From SHZI01 sp964407855 (GTDB lineage Bacteria; Pseudomonadota; Gammaproteobacteria; Steroidobacterales; GCA-2729495), in NCBI GenBank assembly GCA_964407855.1, contig CAYOXI010000003.1:8350-72349 (forward strand): DNA of 64,000 bases. The letters are read 5' to 3'. A program made the position numbers and the translations under genes. Of the stretch, positions 35,226 through 44,643 are shown piece by piece. The notes below the pieces were generated by a model that saw only the letters and a program-made list of their open reading frames with translations, was not told where the DNA came from and did not search any database. Positions within the stretch are counted from its first letter, which is position 1. Each line of letters starts with the position of its first letter.

Positions 35226-37373
35226 TCAGAACTTGCCGTAGTAGCCTTCCTTGAGGGCATCGAAGAGATTGGCGGCGGTGTGTACCTCACCGTCGTACTC
35301 GATCTCCTCATCGCCCCGCAGCGTGACCTCGGCCCCGTCATCAAGCACAAAGGTGTACTTCGTGTTCTGGAGATCCTTCTCCTTGACCAGCACGCCCTGG
35401 AAAGCCTCGGGGTTGAAGCGGAAGGTCGTGCAGCCTTTCAGGCCCTTCTCGTAGGCATACATGTAGATGTCCTTGAACTGCTCGTAGTCGAAGTCCGTCG
35501 GGACATTGGCAGTCTTGGAGATCGACGAATCCACCCACCGCTGAGCCGCCGCCTGGATATCCACATGCTCGCGGGGGGAAATGTCATCAGCCGTGATGAA
35601 GTACCCGGGGAGCGCCTCGTCAGCCTTCACGCTGCCCGGCATGGCTCCCGCATTGATGAGTTGCCGGTAGGCCAGGAGCTCGAAGGACAATACGTCGACC
35701 TTTTCCTTGGATTTCTTGCCCTCCCGGATCACGTTGCGGAAGTAGTGATGGGCGAAGCTGGGCTCGATGCCATTGCTGGCATTGTTGGCAAAGGACAGGG
35801 AGATGGTCCCGGTCGGTGCGATGGAACTGTGATGGGTGAAGCGGGCCCCTAACCGCTCCAGGTCCTTGACCAGCTCGGGTGCCACCTCCGCCACCCGCTG
35901 CATGTAACGGCTGTAGCGGGCATGCAGCACACGCCCGGTAATCCGGTCGCCCTCCTTCCAGCCGTCCCCCACCATCTCCGGCCGCTTCCGGAGCATCTCG
36001 GCCGTCACCCTGAACTCCTCGAGGAGAATGGGTGCGGGGCCCTTCTCCCGGGCGAGATCCAGTGCGGACTCCCAGCCGGCCAGGGCCATCTCCCGGGCAA
36101 CATCGTCGGTGAACTTCACGGACTCGGGCGAGCCGTAGCGCATCCGGAGCATGGTGAGCGTGGAGCCGAGGCCCAGAAAGCCCATGCCGTGGCGGCGCTT
36201 GCGGAGGATCTCGTCCCGCTGGCGCGACAGTGGCAGGCCATTGACCTCCACGACGTTGTCCAGCATGCGGGTAAAAACCTTGACCACCCGGTGATATTCA
36301 TCCCAGTCGAAGCGCGCCTTGTCCGTGAAGGGGTCGAGGACAAACTTGGTGAGGTTGACCGACCCGAGGAGGCAGGATCCGTAGGGCGGCAGGGGCTGCT
36401 CGCCGCAGGGGTTCGTGGCCCTGATGTTCTCCTCGAACCAGTTGTTGTTCATCTCGTTGACCCGGTCGACGAGCACAAAGCCGGGCTCGGCAAAGTCGTA
36501 GGTCGACGCCATGATCATGTCCCAGAGGCGGCGGGCCGGCAGCTTCTTGAAAATGCGGCAGGCAACCAGGCCACGCTCGTTGGTGACATAGCCGGTGCTT
36601 GCCGGCCACTCCCGCCAGAGCACCTGCTCAGGATTGTCGAGGTCAAGGCCCAGCTGCTCTACCTGCCGTTCGTCGACTGGAAAGGTCAGCGCCCAGTCGC
36701 GGTTGTGCTTGACCGATTGCATGAACTCGTCGGTGACCAGCAGCGACAGGTTGAACTGGCGGAGCCGTCCGTCTTCCCGCTTGGCGCGGATGAAGTCGAG
36801 AACGTCCGGATGACCGACATCGAAGGTACCCATCTGGGCGCCGCGGCGTCCACCGGCGGAGGACACGGTGAAACACATCTTGTCGTAGATATCCATGAAG
36901 GACATGGGACCGGAAGTGTGGGCCCCGGCACCGGAAACATAGGCGCCCTTGGGCCGGAGCGTGGAGAACTCGTAGCCAATGCCGCAGCCGGCCTTGAGGG
37001 TGAGGCCGGCCTCATGAACCTTGGTGAGGATGTCCTGCATCGAGTCACCGATCGTGCCGGATACCGTGCAGTTGATCGTCGACGTGGCAGGCTTGTGCTC
37101 CCGGGCACCGGCATTGGACATGATCCGGCCGGCCGGAATGGCGCCCTTGCGCAGAGCCCAGAGGAACTGCTCGAACCAGCGCTCGCGCTCGTTCCCGGAC
37201 TCCACGTCGGCCAGCGCCCGGGCCACACGCTGGAAGGTGTCGTCCATCGTCTCGTCGACAACCTCACCGGTCTTCGCCTTGAGCCGGTACTTCTTGTCCC
37301 AGATGTCGATCGAGGCTTCCTGGAAGCCAATGGTCACTGACCGGAGATTTTCTGCCTGCACTGCCGATTTCAT
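35226..37373 (-). CDS. nrdJa: Adenosylcobalamin-dependent (class II) ribonucleoside reductase catalytic subunit NrdJa
   Basis: Makes deoxynucleotides with a radical generated by adenosylcobalamin, with or without oxygen. The ATG at 37373 (MKSAVQAENLRSVTIGFQEA) gives 715 residues. The redox Cys lies in TSTINCTVSGT. The substrate loop NPCGEQPLPPYGSCLLG carries the radical Cys and Glu. SIAPTGTISLSFANNASNGIEP and the FPVDERQ insert fit class II. A very good promoter and NrdR-like boxes lie upstream. A larger upward frame to 37559 has no start support. Confidence 0.95.
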   Translation of the reverse strand: MKSAVQAENLRSVTIGFQEASIDIWDKKYRLKAKTGEVVDETMDDTFQRVARALADVESGNERERWFEQFLWALRKGAIPAGRIMSNAGAREHKPATSTINCTVSGTIGDSMQDILTKVHEAGLTLKAGCGIGYEFSTLRPKGAYVSGAGAHTSGPMSFMDIYDKMCFTVSSAGGRRGAQMGTFDVGHPDVLDFIRAKREDGRLRQFNLSLLVTDEFMQSVKHNRDWALTFPVDERQVEQLGLDLDNPEQVLWREWPASTGYVTNERGLVACRIFKKLPARRLWDMIMASTYDFAEPGFVLVDRVNEMNNNWFEENIRATNPCGEQPLPPYGSCLLGSVNLTKFVLDPFTDKARFDWDEYHRVVKVFTRMLDNVVEVNGLPLSRQRDEILRKRRHGMGFLGLGSTLTMLRMRYGSPESVKFTDDVAREMALAGWESALDLAREKGPAPILLEEFRVTAEMLRKRPEMVGDGWKEGDRITGRVLHARYSRYMQRVAEVAPELVKDLERLGARFTHHSSIAPTGTISLSFANNASNGIEPSFAHHYFRNVIREGKKSKEKVDVLSFELLAYRQLINAGAMPGSVKADEALPGYFITADDISPREHVDIQAAAQRWVDSSISKTANVPTDFDYEQFKDIYMYAYEKGLKGCTTFRFNPEAFQGVLVKEKDLQNTKYTFVLDDGAEVTLRGDEEIEYDGEVHTAANLFDALKEGYYGKF

Positions 37374-37400
37374 ATTCTGAACCCTGCCCCGCCCTGTCCT

Positions 37401-37425
37401 GGCCGTCACCTGGTTCGTGACGGCC
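37401..37425 (-). promoter_or_regulatory. Perfect inverted repeat/hairpin in the nrdJ 5' leader
   Basis: Nine-base arms GGCCGTCAC/GTGACGGCC flank a seven-base loop, 27 bases upstream of the nrdJa ATG. In the transcript it would form a very stable stem close to the ribosome site. It has no T tract, so it is not a simple terminator. It could be an RNA control element or a protein operator (GTCAC-n7-GTGAC). Confidence 0.6.
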
Positions 37426-37526
37426 CGCCCCGGTCCGGCGGCCTGGCGACTGGCGTCGCTCCTGGCTACCGGGCCCCAATCCCCCGAAGTCCCCACTGTC
37501 GGGGGCCGAACTTGATGAAAAAGCCA

Positions 37527-37542
37527 GCACAAGATGTTGTGC
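37527..37542 (-). promoter_or_regulatory. Candidate NrdR box 1
   Basis: The 16-mer GCACAAGATGTTGTGC has six-base inverted arms (GCACAA/TTGTGC) around a four-base centre. It lies directly downstream of the -10 of the nrdJ promoter. Size, symmetry and position match NrdR boxes that repress ribonucleotide reductase operons. The exact family consensus varies by lineage, so this is a candidate. Confidence 0.6.
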
Positions 37543-37555
37543 CGGCCCGAGGGGT

Positions 37556-37584
37556 ACATTAGGACTGGGCCCGGAGGCTGTCAA
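37556..37584 (-). promoter_or_regulatory. Sigma-70 promoter of nrdJa-nrdJb
   Basis: On the minus strand TTGACA (37584-37579) and TAATGT (37561-37556) are separated by exactly 17 bases. This is the best -35/-10 match I saw in the window. Transcription should start near 37549, giving a leader of about 176 bases. AT-rich sequence upstream could act as an UP element. Confidence 0.8.
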
Positions 37585-37706
37585 GAATTTTCTGGCCTGG
37601 AATGTTCGCTTTTTTATTCTTTTAATACAAATACATATGAGTCTTCCGACTAATTTTCAGGAGGGTTTTTCCAGACCCTGGCCAGGCGCTCTTCCCGACC
37701 CATGCA

Positions 37707-37722
37707 ACACAAGATGTTGGGG
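37707..37722 (-). promoter_or_regulatory. Candidate NrdR-like box 2
   Basis: ACACAAGATGTTGGGG repeats the CACAAGATGTTG core of box 1, 180 bases further upstream of nrdJ. The arms are imperfect (ACACAA/TTGGGG). NrdR boxes usually come in pairs about three helical turns apart, so the long spacing is unusual. It may also affect the divergent protease gene. Confidence 0.4.
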
Positions 37723-37837
37723 TAGACCATCCCCAGCCCACGCAGAGCTTGTCCACAGGCTTTCCAGCCGGGCATCCACTGGCTGCTGCCGAGCCCATCG
37801 GGGCAGCAGCAGCGCCGCCCCGCCTGCCGAAACCCGT

Positions 37838-37843
37838 TATGAT
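37838..37843 (+). promoter_or_regulatory. Candidate -10 of the Deg protease gene
   Basis: TATGAT lies 35 bases upstream of the ATG at 37879 and would give a leader of about 28 bases. No clear -35 or sigma-E motif was found. Confidence 0.35.
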
Positions 37844-37878
37844 TTCCCGTCGTTTCTCCATTCGGGAAGTTCTCGCGC

Positions 37879-39258
<1,380 letters not shown>

Positions 39259-39288
39259 CGGCCGGATCGGGCACGAGGCCCCGGAGAA

Positions 39289-40236
39289 ATGGCGACCTAC
39301 TGCGTGTTTGGCGGCGGTGGATTTCTGGGCTCCCGTCTGGTTGCCCGGCTGGCCGGCGCCGGTCATTCGGTCACAGTACCGACCCGGGATCCAGCCCGGG
39401 TGCGACACCTGCTCGTCCTGCCCACCGTCCGGGTCATCAGGGCGGACATCCACGACGCCGGAGCCCTGACTGGCCTGCTCGACGGCTGTACCGCCGCCGT
39501 CAACCTGGTCGGGATTCTCAACGAGTCCGGCCGCGACGGGGCCGGATTCCGGCGGGCGCACGCCACACTCACCGCCAGCCTGCTGGCTGCCTGCAGGGCG
39601 ACGGGTGTTCGTCGCTTCGCCCAGGTCAGTGCCCTTAAGGCCGGCGACCCGACGGCGACCAGCCACTACCTGCGCTCGAAGGGCGAGGCCGAGGTGGCAA
39701 TCCGCGCGTCGGACCTGGACTGGACCATCCTGCAACCCTCCGTCATCTTTGGTCCAGGCGACTCCTTTCTGAACCGCTTTGCGGGCCTGCTGCGCCTCAT
39801 TCCGGTTGCCCTGCCGCTGGCCATGCCGAACGCGCGCTTTGCGCCGGTGCACGTCGACGACGTGGTGCTGGCGCTGGAGGCTGTGCTGGGCGAGCCGGCC
39901 ACGGCGGGACACACCTACCAGCTGTGCGGACCCGAGGTGTTCACCCTGGCAGAACTGGTGGAACTCGTCGCCGCCGCGCTCGGCCTGCAGCGATGGATCA
40001 TCGGCCTGCCCCGGAACATTTCCCGGTTCCAGGCCGCGGTGATGGATTTCGTGCCGGGCAAGCCCTTCTCGACGGACAACTACCGCTCACTGCTGGTCGA
40101 CAGCGTCTGCACCAGCGACGGCTTCGGTAGCCTCGGCATCGTGCCCCGCCCCCTGCGACTGAACCTGGCCGGGACCCTCGGCGGTGCAGGCCTTCCCGGC
40201 CCTATGGACAGTTTCCGGATGCGGGCCCGCCGCTGA
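39289..40236 (+). CDS. Complex I NDUFA9-subunit-family NAD(P)-binding protein
   Basis: Atypical short-chain dehydrogenase of 315 residues. The N-terminal Rossmann loop is VFGGGGFLGSRLVARL (about residues 6-21), an extended-SDR type GxxGxxG. It has VNLVGILNESG, the YLRSKGEAE segment in place of YxxxK, and LQPSVIFGPGD. This pattern matches bacterial homologues of the NDUFA9 accessory subunit, which often lack a known role. GGAG precedes the ATG. Its 3' end overlaps the convergent aminopeptidase gene by 35 bases. Confidence 0.82.
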   Translation: MATYCVFGGGGFLGSRLVARLAGAGHSVTVPTRDPARVRHLLVLPTVRVIRADIHDAGALTGLLDGCTAAVNLVGILNESGRDGAGFRRAHATLTASLLAACRATGVRRFAQVSALKAGDPTATSHYLRSKGEAEVAIRASDLDWTILQPSVIFGPGDSFLNRFAGLLRLIPVALPLAMPNARFAPVHVDDVVLALEAVLGEPATAGHTYQLCGPEVFTLAELVELVAAALGLQRWIIGLPRNISRFQAAVMDFVPGKPFSTDNYRSLLVDSVCTSDGFGSLGIVPRPLRLNLAGTLGGAGLPGPMDSFRMRARR

Positions 40237-41317
40237 GCGGTGCGAGGCTCGCAAGGAAGCGCATGCGCTCCGCCGGATCAAGCTCCGCCAGTTCCCGCAC
40301 CCTGGCGTAGAAGCGCGGAAAATCCCCGCCGGCGTCCGCGAGCAGACGGGCAAACGCCGGCACATGGGTCTCGTAGGAAGAAAGCGCCACGAGCCTGGCG
40401 TTGTTCAGCCCCTCGTCGAACCAGCTGTCGAATACCGGCGGGCCAGTCCAGTCCGCACGCAGCGCCCGGTAATGTTCCCTGCTTCGCTCGAACGCGGCGT
40501 CCCGGGCAGCCCGGCGCTGGTCCTTGGGCCCGGGGGCAGCATAGATGACGGCCAGTTCGGCCCGCAGCCCGGCCACGAGCTGCCGGGCAGCCGCGCGACG
40601 GACGAGGCCCGTGTCAAACGCACACCGTGCTGCCTCATCCCCGCGGGACGCCAGCCAGCGTCGCGTGCCTTCCTGCTCGACGAGGCTCGCAAAGCCCTCG
40701 TTGAACAGCGTATCGCCCGGTACATAGAGGAGCTGATGGGCAAGCTCGTGGAACAGCAGGCCGGCCACCGCCGTGTCCGTATAGCGCAGCATCGTGTTGA
40801 GTACCGGATCCGCGAACCAGCCCAGCGTGGAATAGGCCGGCACGCCACCGACATGGACGTCGTCGCCCTGCGACTCCAGAGCGGCGGCGAAGGCCCTCGC
40901 CCGCTCCTCGCGGAACCAGCCCCGGTAGGTGGTGCAGCCGGCAACCGGGTAGCACCACTCGCGGGGCTCCAGGGACAGGTCCGGTGCCGCAAAGACATTC
41001 CAGACCACGTAGGGCCTGCCAAGATCCGCGTAGTGTCCATAGCTGCGGCTGCGGGGCAGGCCAAGGTACACGCGGGCAAAAACCAGGGCGGCATCCACCA
41101 CCAGCAGCTTCTGCCGGAGTTCCTCCGGTGTGTCCGCCTGGAGCAGCACCTTTTCCAGCGGCTGGCGGCTGCGCATCAGTTCCGCCTGGCCATTGATGGC
41201 CTGCAGGTAGTAGCCGGTGCCGCAACTTGCCGGCAGCACGGCAAGCGCCAGGTACAGCAGGACCCGAAGGCCGATCCGCCATCTGCCTGGCCCCGTTGCC
41301 TGAGCGCGCTTCGCCAT
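40202..41317 (-). CDS. Predicted membrane-associated zinc aminopeptidase (COG4324/Aminopep family)
   Basis: Putative metallopeptidase of 371 residues. The zinc motif HELAHQ sits mid-protein, followed by FNEGFASLVEQEG with the third-ligand Glu. The N-terminus is hydrophobic (LRVLLYLALAVLPASCG). The Cys there could be lipidated, but the -3 residue is Pro, not the usual Leu. The ATG at 41317 lies only 32 bases from the divergent cca start. Family activity is predicted, not proven. The last 35 bases overlap the NDUFA9-like gene. Confidence 0.8.
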   Translation of the reverse strand: MAKRAQATGPGRWRIGLRVLLYLALAVLPASCGTGYYLQAINGQAELMRSRQPLEKVLLQADTPEELRQKLLVVDAALVFARVYLGLPRSRSYGHYADLGRPYVVWNVFAAPDLSLEPREWCYPVAGCTTYRGWFREERARAFAAALESQGDDVHVGGVPAYSTLGWFADPVLNTMLRYTDTAVAGLLFHELAHQLLYVPGDTLFNEGFASLVEQEGTRRWLASRGDEAARCAFDTGLVRRAAARQLVAGLRAELAVIYAAPGPKDQRRAARDAAFERSREHYRALRADWTGPPVFDSWFDEGLNNARLVALSSYETHVPAFARLLADAGGDFPRFYARVRELAELDPAERMRFLASLAPLSGGPASGNCP

Positions 41318-41337
41318 GACCCGGGCAGGATAGCGGC

Positions 41338-41343
41338 TACAAT
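41338..41343 (+). promoter_or_regulatory. -10 hexamer TACAAT for cca
   Basis: TACAAT ends six bases before the cca ATG at 41350, so the predicted transcription start is the A of the start codon (leaderless). With only 32 bases between divergent start codons, the -35 region must overlap the aminopeptidase gene. Confidence 0.45.
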
Positions 41344-41349
41344 CCATTG

Positions 41350-42582
41350 ATGCAGGTCTACCTCGTTGGCGGCGCGGTCCGGGACCGCTTGCTTGGTCTG
41401 CCGGTGCGGGAACGCGACTGGGTTGTGGTCGGCGCGCGCACGACCGATCTGGATGCCCTTGGGTACCGGCGGGTCGGACGCGATTTTCCCGTGTATCTCC
41501 ACCCGCAGACCAACGAGGAATACGCGCTCGCCCGGACGGAGCGCAAGACGGCACCTGGATACCGTGGCTTCACGGTGCACGCTGACCCCACAGTGACACT
41601 GGAAGAAGACCTGCAGCGCCGCGACCTCACCATCAACGCAATGGCAGAGGACCGCGACGGGAACATCCTTGATCCGGTCGGTGGCCGGGCCCATCTCGAG
41701 GCACGCGTCCTGCACCACGTGTCCGACGCGTTTCGGGAGGACCCGGTGCGGCTGTTGCGGGTCGCGCGCTTTGCGGCGCGCTTTCATCACCTGGGATTCC
41801 GCGTGGCTCCGGGCACGCGGGCGCTGATGGCCGCCATGGTGCGCAATGGCGAGGTGAGTGCGCTGGTTGCCGAACGGGTCTGGCAGGAGACCGAACGGGC
41901 GCTGGCGGAGCCAGATCCCTCGGTCTATTTCGAGGTCCTGCGGGACTGCGGCGCGCTGGCCGTGGTCTTTCCCGAAGTGGAGGCCCTCTTCGGCGTGCCC
42001 CAGCCTGCCAGGTGGCACCCGGAAATCGATACCGGCCTGCATGTGATGCTGGCACTCGATCACGCGGCCCGGCGCGGCTTCAGCACCGAGGTACGCTTTG
42101 CGGTGCTGGTGCATGACCTCGGCAAGGGGACCACGCCGCCCGAACAGCTGCCGAGTCATCCGGGCCACGAGGAACGCAGCGTGGCTCTCCTGCAGGAGCT
42201 TTGCCAGCGTCTCGCCGTACCCAACCGGTGCCGTGACCTCGCCATCGCCGTGGCCCGTCACCACGGCGTCTGCCACCGGGCGCTGGAACTTCGCCCGGTC
42301 ACGCTGCTGCGGCTGCTGGAAAGCCTCGACGCCTTTCGGGCCAGCGCCCGGGTTGTCCCGTTCCTGGATGCCTGCGAGGCCGACGCCCGGGGCCGCACCG
42401 GCCTCGAGGATCAACCCTACCCCCAGCGCAGCCTGGTCGAAGCGGTCTGGCAGGCCGCACGCAGCGTGGACACGAGGTCCGTCGCGGCACCAGGCCTCAC
42501 CGGAGAGGCGCTCGGTGAGGCCATCCGCAGGGCGCGGCTCGCGGCCGTTGCAGCCGCCCGCGGTGACTTCAACCCGGACTGA
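41350..42582 (+). CDS. cca: Multifunctional CCA-adding tRNA nucleotidyltransferase with HD domain
   Basis: Adds or repairs the 3' CCA of tRNAs. The class II nucleotidyltransferase core begins MQVYLVGGAVRDRLLG, followed by the metal motif ERDWVVVG (Glu-x-Asp where E. coli has Asp-x-Asp), RRDLTINAM and the EDPVRLLRVARFAARF segment. The C-terminal HD phosphohydrolase domain is intact (LVHDLGKG, PSHPGHEERS). The 410 residues align in length with E. coli Cca (412). A TTG one codon upstream is less likely than the ATG at 41350. Confidence 0.96.
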   Translation: MQVYLVGGAVRDRLLGLPVRERDWVVVGARTTDLDALGYRRVGRDFPVYLHPQTNEEYALARTERKTAPGYRGFTVHADPTVTLEEDLQRRDLTINAMAEDRDGNILDPVGGRAHLEARVLHHVSDAFREDPVRLLRVARFAARFHHLGFRVAPGTRALMAAMVRNGEVSALVAERVWQETERALAEPDPSVYFEVLRDCGALAVVFPEVEALFGVPQPARWHPEIDTGLHVMLALDHAARRGFSTEVRFAVLVHDLGKGTTPPEQLPSHPGHEERSVALLQELCQRLAVPNRCRDLAIAVARHHGVCHRALELRPVTLLRLLESLDAFRASARVVPFLDACEADARGRTGLEDQPYPQRSLVEAVWQAARSVDTRSVAAPGLTGEALGEAIRRARLAAVAAARGDFNPD

Positions 42583-42606
42583 CAGGCTGCGGGCCTGCAA
42601 CCAGTC

Positions 42607-43773
42607 CTACAGCCAGTCGCGCAGATCCCGGTACATCAGCGGTGAGGCGGGTTCCCAGCCACGCGTCAGGGCCAGCACCTTGAAGCGCTCACCCATTTCA
42701 CCCGGCAGCAGCAGCTGCGCCGCCTCCCGGCTCAGCATCACGCCTGCCTGATCGTCGGCCAAACCCGTCACTTCCTCGAGGATGCCGGTGGCCAGCAGGT
42801 AGTGGGCCTGCGTGCCATAGGCCGACACGTGCAGGTTTGCGGCACTGGCCGCGTCAGCTGCGGCCGAGAAATCCACCCAGGCGGTAATGTCCTGCAGGCC
42901 CGGGTACAGAAAGGGATCCTCGTGGCGCCGGTGCCGGTAGTGGCAGGCCAGCGTGCCGGCATACCGCCCCGCGTGGTAGACGTCGCGCCGGGTGCCGCCG
43001 TAGTCGGTGCACAGCACCAGTCCCTGCCGGAGCGCACCGCCCAGCGCAGCAACCCACGCCGGAAGTGGCAGACAGAGCTCGCTGGTGAAGCCCGCCGGCA
43101 GGGGGCTACCCAGCGCCGTGCCAAGGGCTGTCACGGCAGCTGCCAGTGCCGGCGGGGCCGGGCGCTCGGCCCAGTTGAAGGACGGACCCTCCCGGCGGAC
43201 GCCCAGTTGCACCACCCCGGCGGAATCGACCCTGAAGCGCTCCACGGGCAGTGCATCCAGTACCTCGTTGGCCAGCACGACCCCGGTGATGGGCACGGTC
43301 GGCCAGTCGTCCAGCCACGTGACGCGGGGCAACAGGTCGGGTACGCGACGTGCGAGGGTATCGCGCTGGCGCGCCCGCAGGTCAGCGCTGATCTCGAGGA
43401 TCAGGTACGTCGCCGGCAGTGAGGGGCGCAGCACCGCGAGCAGATCCGCCGCGAGCGCACCCGAGCCCGCGCCAATCTCCAGGACCGTCCCGCCTCCCAG
43501 GTCACCGAGTACCTGTGCCACCGTGCGAGTGAGGCTGCGGGCGAACAGTGATCCCAGTTCCGGCGCGGTAACGAAATCCCCGGCGGCGCCGAACTTCTGC
43601 GCGCCGCTGCTGTAGTAGCCGAGACCGGGAGCGTAGAGCACCGCATTCATGTAGTCGGCGAACGAGATATAGCCGCCGGCTGCGTCAATCTGGCGCCGTA
43701 CCAGCTGGCACAGCCGGTCGCTGTGCGCGAGGGCGACCGCGTCTGGGGTTGGCAGTCCGGATCCGTTGTGCAT
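42607..43773 (-). CDS. MidA/NDUFAF7-type SAM-dependent methyltransferase
   Basis: Class I methyltransferase. The mitochondrial homologue NDUFAF7 methylates an arginine of a complex I subunit; bacterial targets are not established. Signatures are FADYMNAVLYAPGLGYYSSG, GDFVTAPELGSLFARSL, motif I VLEIGAGSGALAADLL and ANEVLDALPVERF. The ATG at 43773 (MHNGSGLPTPD) gives 388 residues. Longer frames would overlap the divergent pteridine-reductase promoter. It converges on cca with 24 bases between stops. Confidence 0.9.
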   Translation of the reverse strand: MHNGSGLPTPDAVALAHSDRLCQLVRRQIDAAGGYISFADYMNAVLYAPGLGYYSSGAQKFGAAGDFVTAPELGSLFARSLTRTVAQVLGDLGGGTVLEIGAGSGALAADLLAVLRPSLPATYLILEISADLRARQRDTLARRVPDLLPRVTWLDDWPTVPITGVVLANEVLDALPVERFRVDSAGVVQLGVRREGPSFNWAERPAPPALAAAVTALGTALGSPLPAGFTSELCLPLPAWVAALGGALRQGLVLCTDYGGTRRDVYHAGRYAGTLACHYRHRRHEDPFLYPGLQDITAWVDFSAAADAASAANLHVSAYGTQAHYLLATGILEEVTGLADDQAGVMLSREAAQLLLPGEMGERFKVLALTRGWEPASPLMYRDLRDWL

Positions 43774-43837
43774 CGTGGTGTAATCTAAACCACGGCTGCA
43801 CCTGACCCGCACCTTTGGCGCATCGAAAGCGATTCTC

Positions 43838-44590
43838 ATGAGCACATCGCCTGCCCTGACCGACCGCTGGGCGCTGATCACCGGCGCCGGCCGGCGCGTG
43901 GGCGCGGAGATCGCCCGGGTGCTGCATGGGGCTGGTGCGGGTGTGGCGATCCATTACCGGGGTTCGGACCTGGATGCGCAGGCACTGGTCGCAAGCCTGA
44001 ACGCCGAACGGCGCGACTCCGCTTTCGCCCTCCAGGCAGACCTGCTGGATACCGGGCGACTCGGGCATCTCGTCGAGAGCGTCGTTGCCCGCGCGGGCAG
44101 GCTGGACATCCTGGTCAACAATGCGTCGAGTTTTTACCCGACCCCGCTGGCAACCGTCTCGGAAGAACAGTGGACCGACCTGATGGGCAGCAACCTGAAG
44201 GCGCCACTGTTTCTCGCCCAGGCCGCGCTACCCCACCTGAAGCGCAATCGTGGCTCCATCGTCAACATCGTGGATATCCACGCCGCGCGCCCGTTGCGGG
44301 ATCATCCCGTGTACGGCGCGGCCAAGGCCGGGCTGGTGCACCTGACCCGGGCCCTCGCCCGCGACCTCGCACCGGAGATCCGGGTCAACGGTGTCGCCCC
44401 GGGCGCCATCATCTGGCCCGAGACCGGGTACACCGACAGCATGCGGGACAGCGTGCTGCGCCAGGTGCCACTGAAAAGGGTGGGCGAACCGGCCGATATT
44501 GCGGGCTGCGTGCTGTATCTGGTCCGCGATGCCGTCTATGTCACAGGACAGGTGATCGCGGTTGATGGCGGACGGAGTGTCGGCTGGTAG
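43838..44590 (+). CDS. folM: FolM-type pteridine reductase (short-chain dehydrogenase)
   Basis: NADPH-dependent SDR that reduces dihydromonapterin or pterins. The cofactor loop TGAGRRVG has the Arg-containing TGxxxRxG pattern of pteridine reductases rather than the usual TGxxxGxG. It also has LVNNASSFYPTPL and the catalytic YGAAKAG. The C-terminus ends DGGRSVGW. It has 250 residues. Adjacent folK and folB on the opposite strand support a pterin role. Confidence 0.88.
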   Translation: MSTSPALTDRWALITGAGRRVGAEIARVLHGAGAGVAIHYRGSDLDAQALVASLNAERRDSAFALQADLLDTGRLGHLVESVVARAGRLDILVNNASSFYPTPLATVSEEQWTDLMGSNLKAPLFLAQAALPHLKRNRGSIVNIVDIHAARPLRDHPVYGAAKAGLVHLTRALARDLAPEIRVNGVAPGAIIWPETGYTDSMRDSVLRQVPLKRVGEPADIAGCVLYLVRDAVYVTGQVIAVDGGRSVGW

Positions 44591-44643
44591 GCACCGCCTG
44601 GCGCAGGATTCCTCCGTCCTGGCCTGCAGGAAAATGCGGACCT

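Larger units (their letters stand above)
37374..37878. other. 505-base intergenic regulatory region between nrdJa and the Deg protease gene
   Basis: No gene is supported here. Short frames of about 80 codons on each strand have no codon logic or ribosome sites. The region holds the nrdJ promoter, two 16-base NrdR-like boxes, a nine-base-pair hairpin in the nrdJ leader, an AT-rich tract at about 37610-37640 upstream of the nrdJ -35, a TTGTCCACA at 37749-37757 resembling a DnaA box, and a candidate -10 for the protease gene. Confidence 0.8.

Noticed and set aside
35922..37340. 472-codon open frame opposite nrdJa
   Set aside because: Shadow of NrdJa; no recognisable domain or ribosome site.
37452..37470. 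B12-box-like AGCCAGGAG in the nrdJ leader, suggesting a cobalamin riboswitch
   Set aside because: Only the first part of the box matches; the other conserved core elements are missing and the leader before it is too short. Repression by B12 of a B12-dependent enzyme would also be odd.
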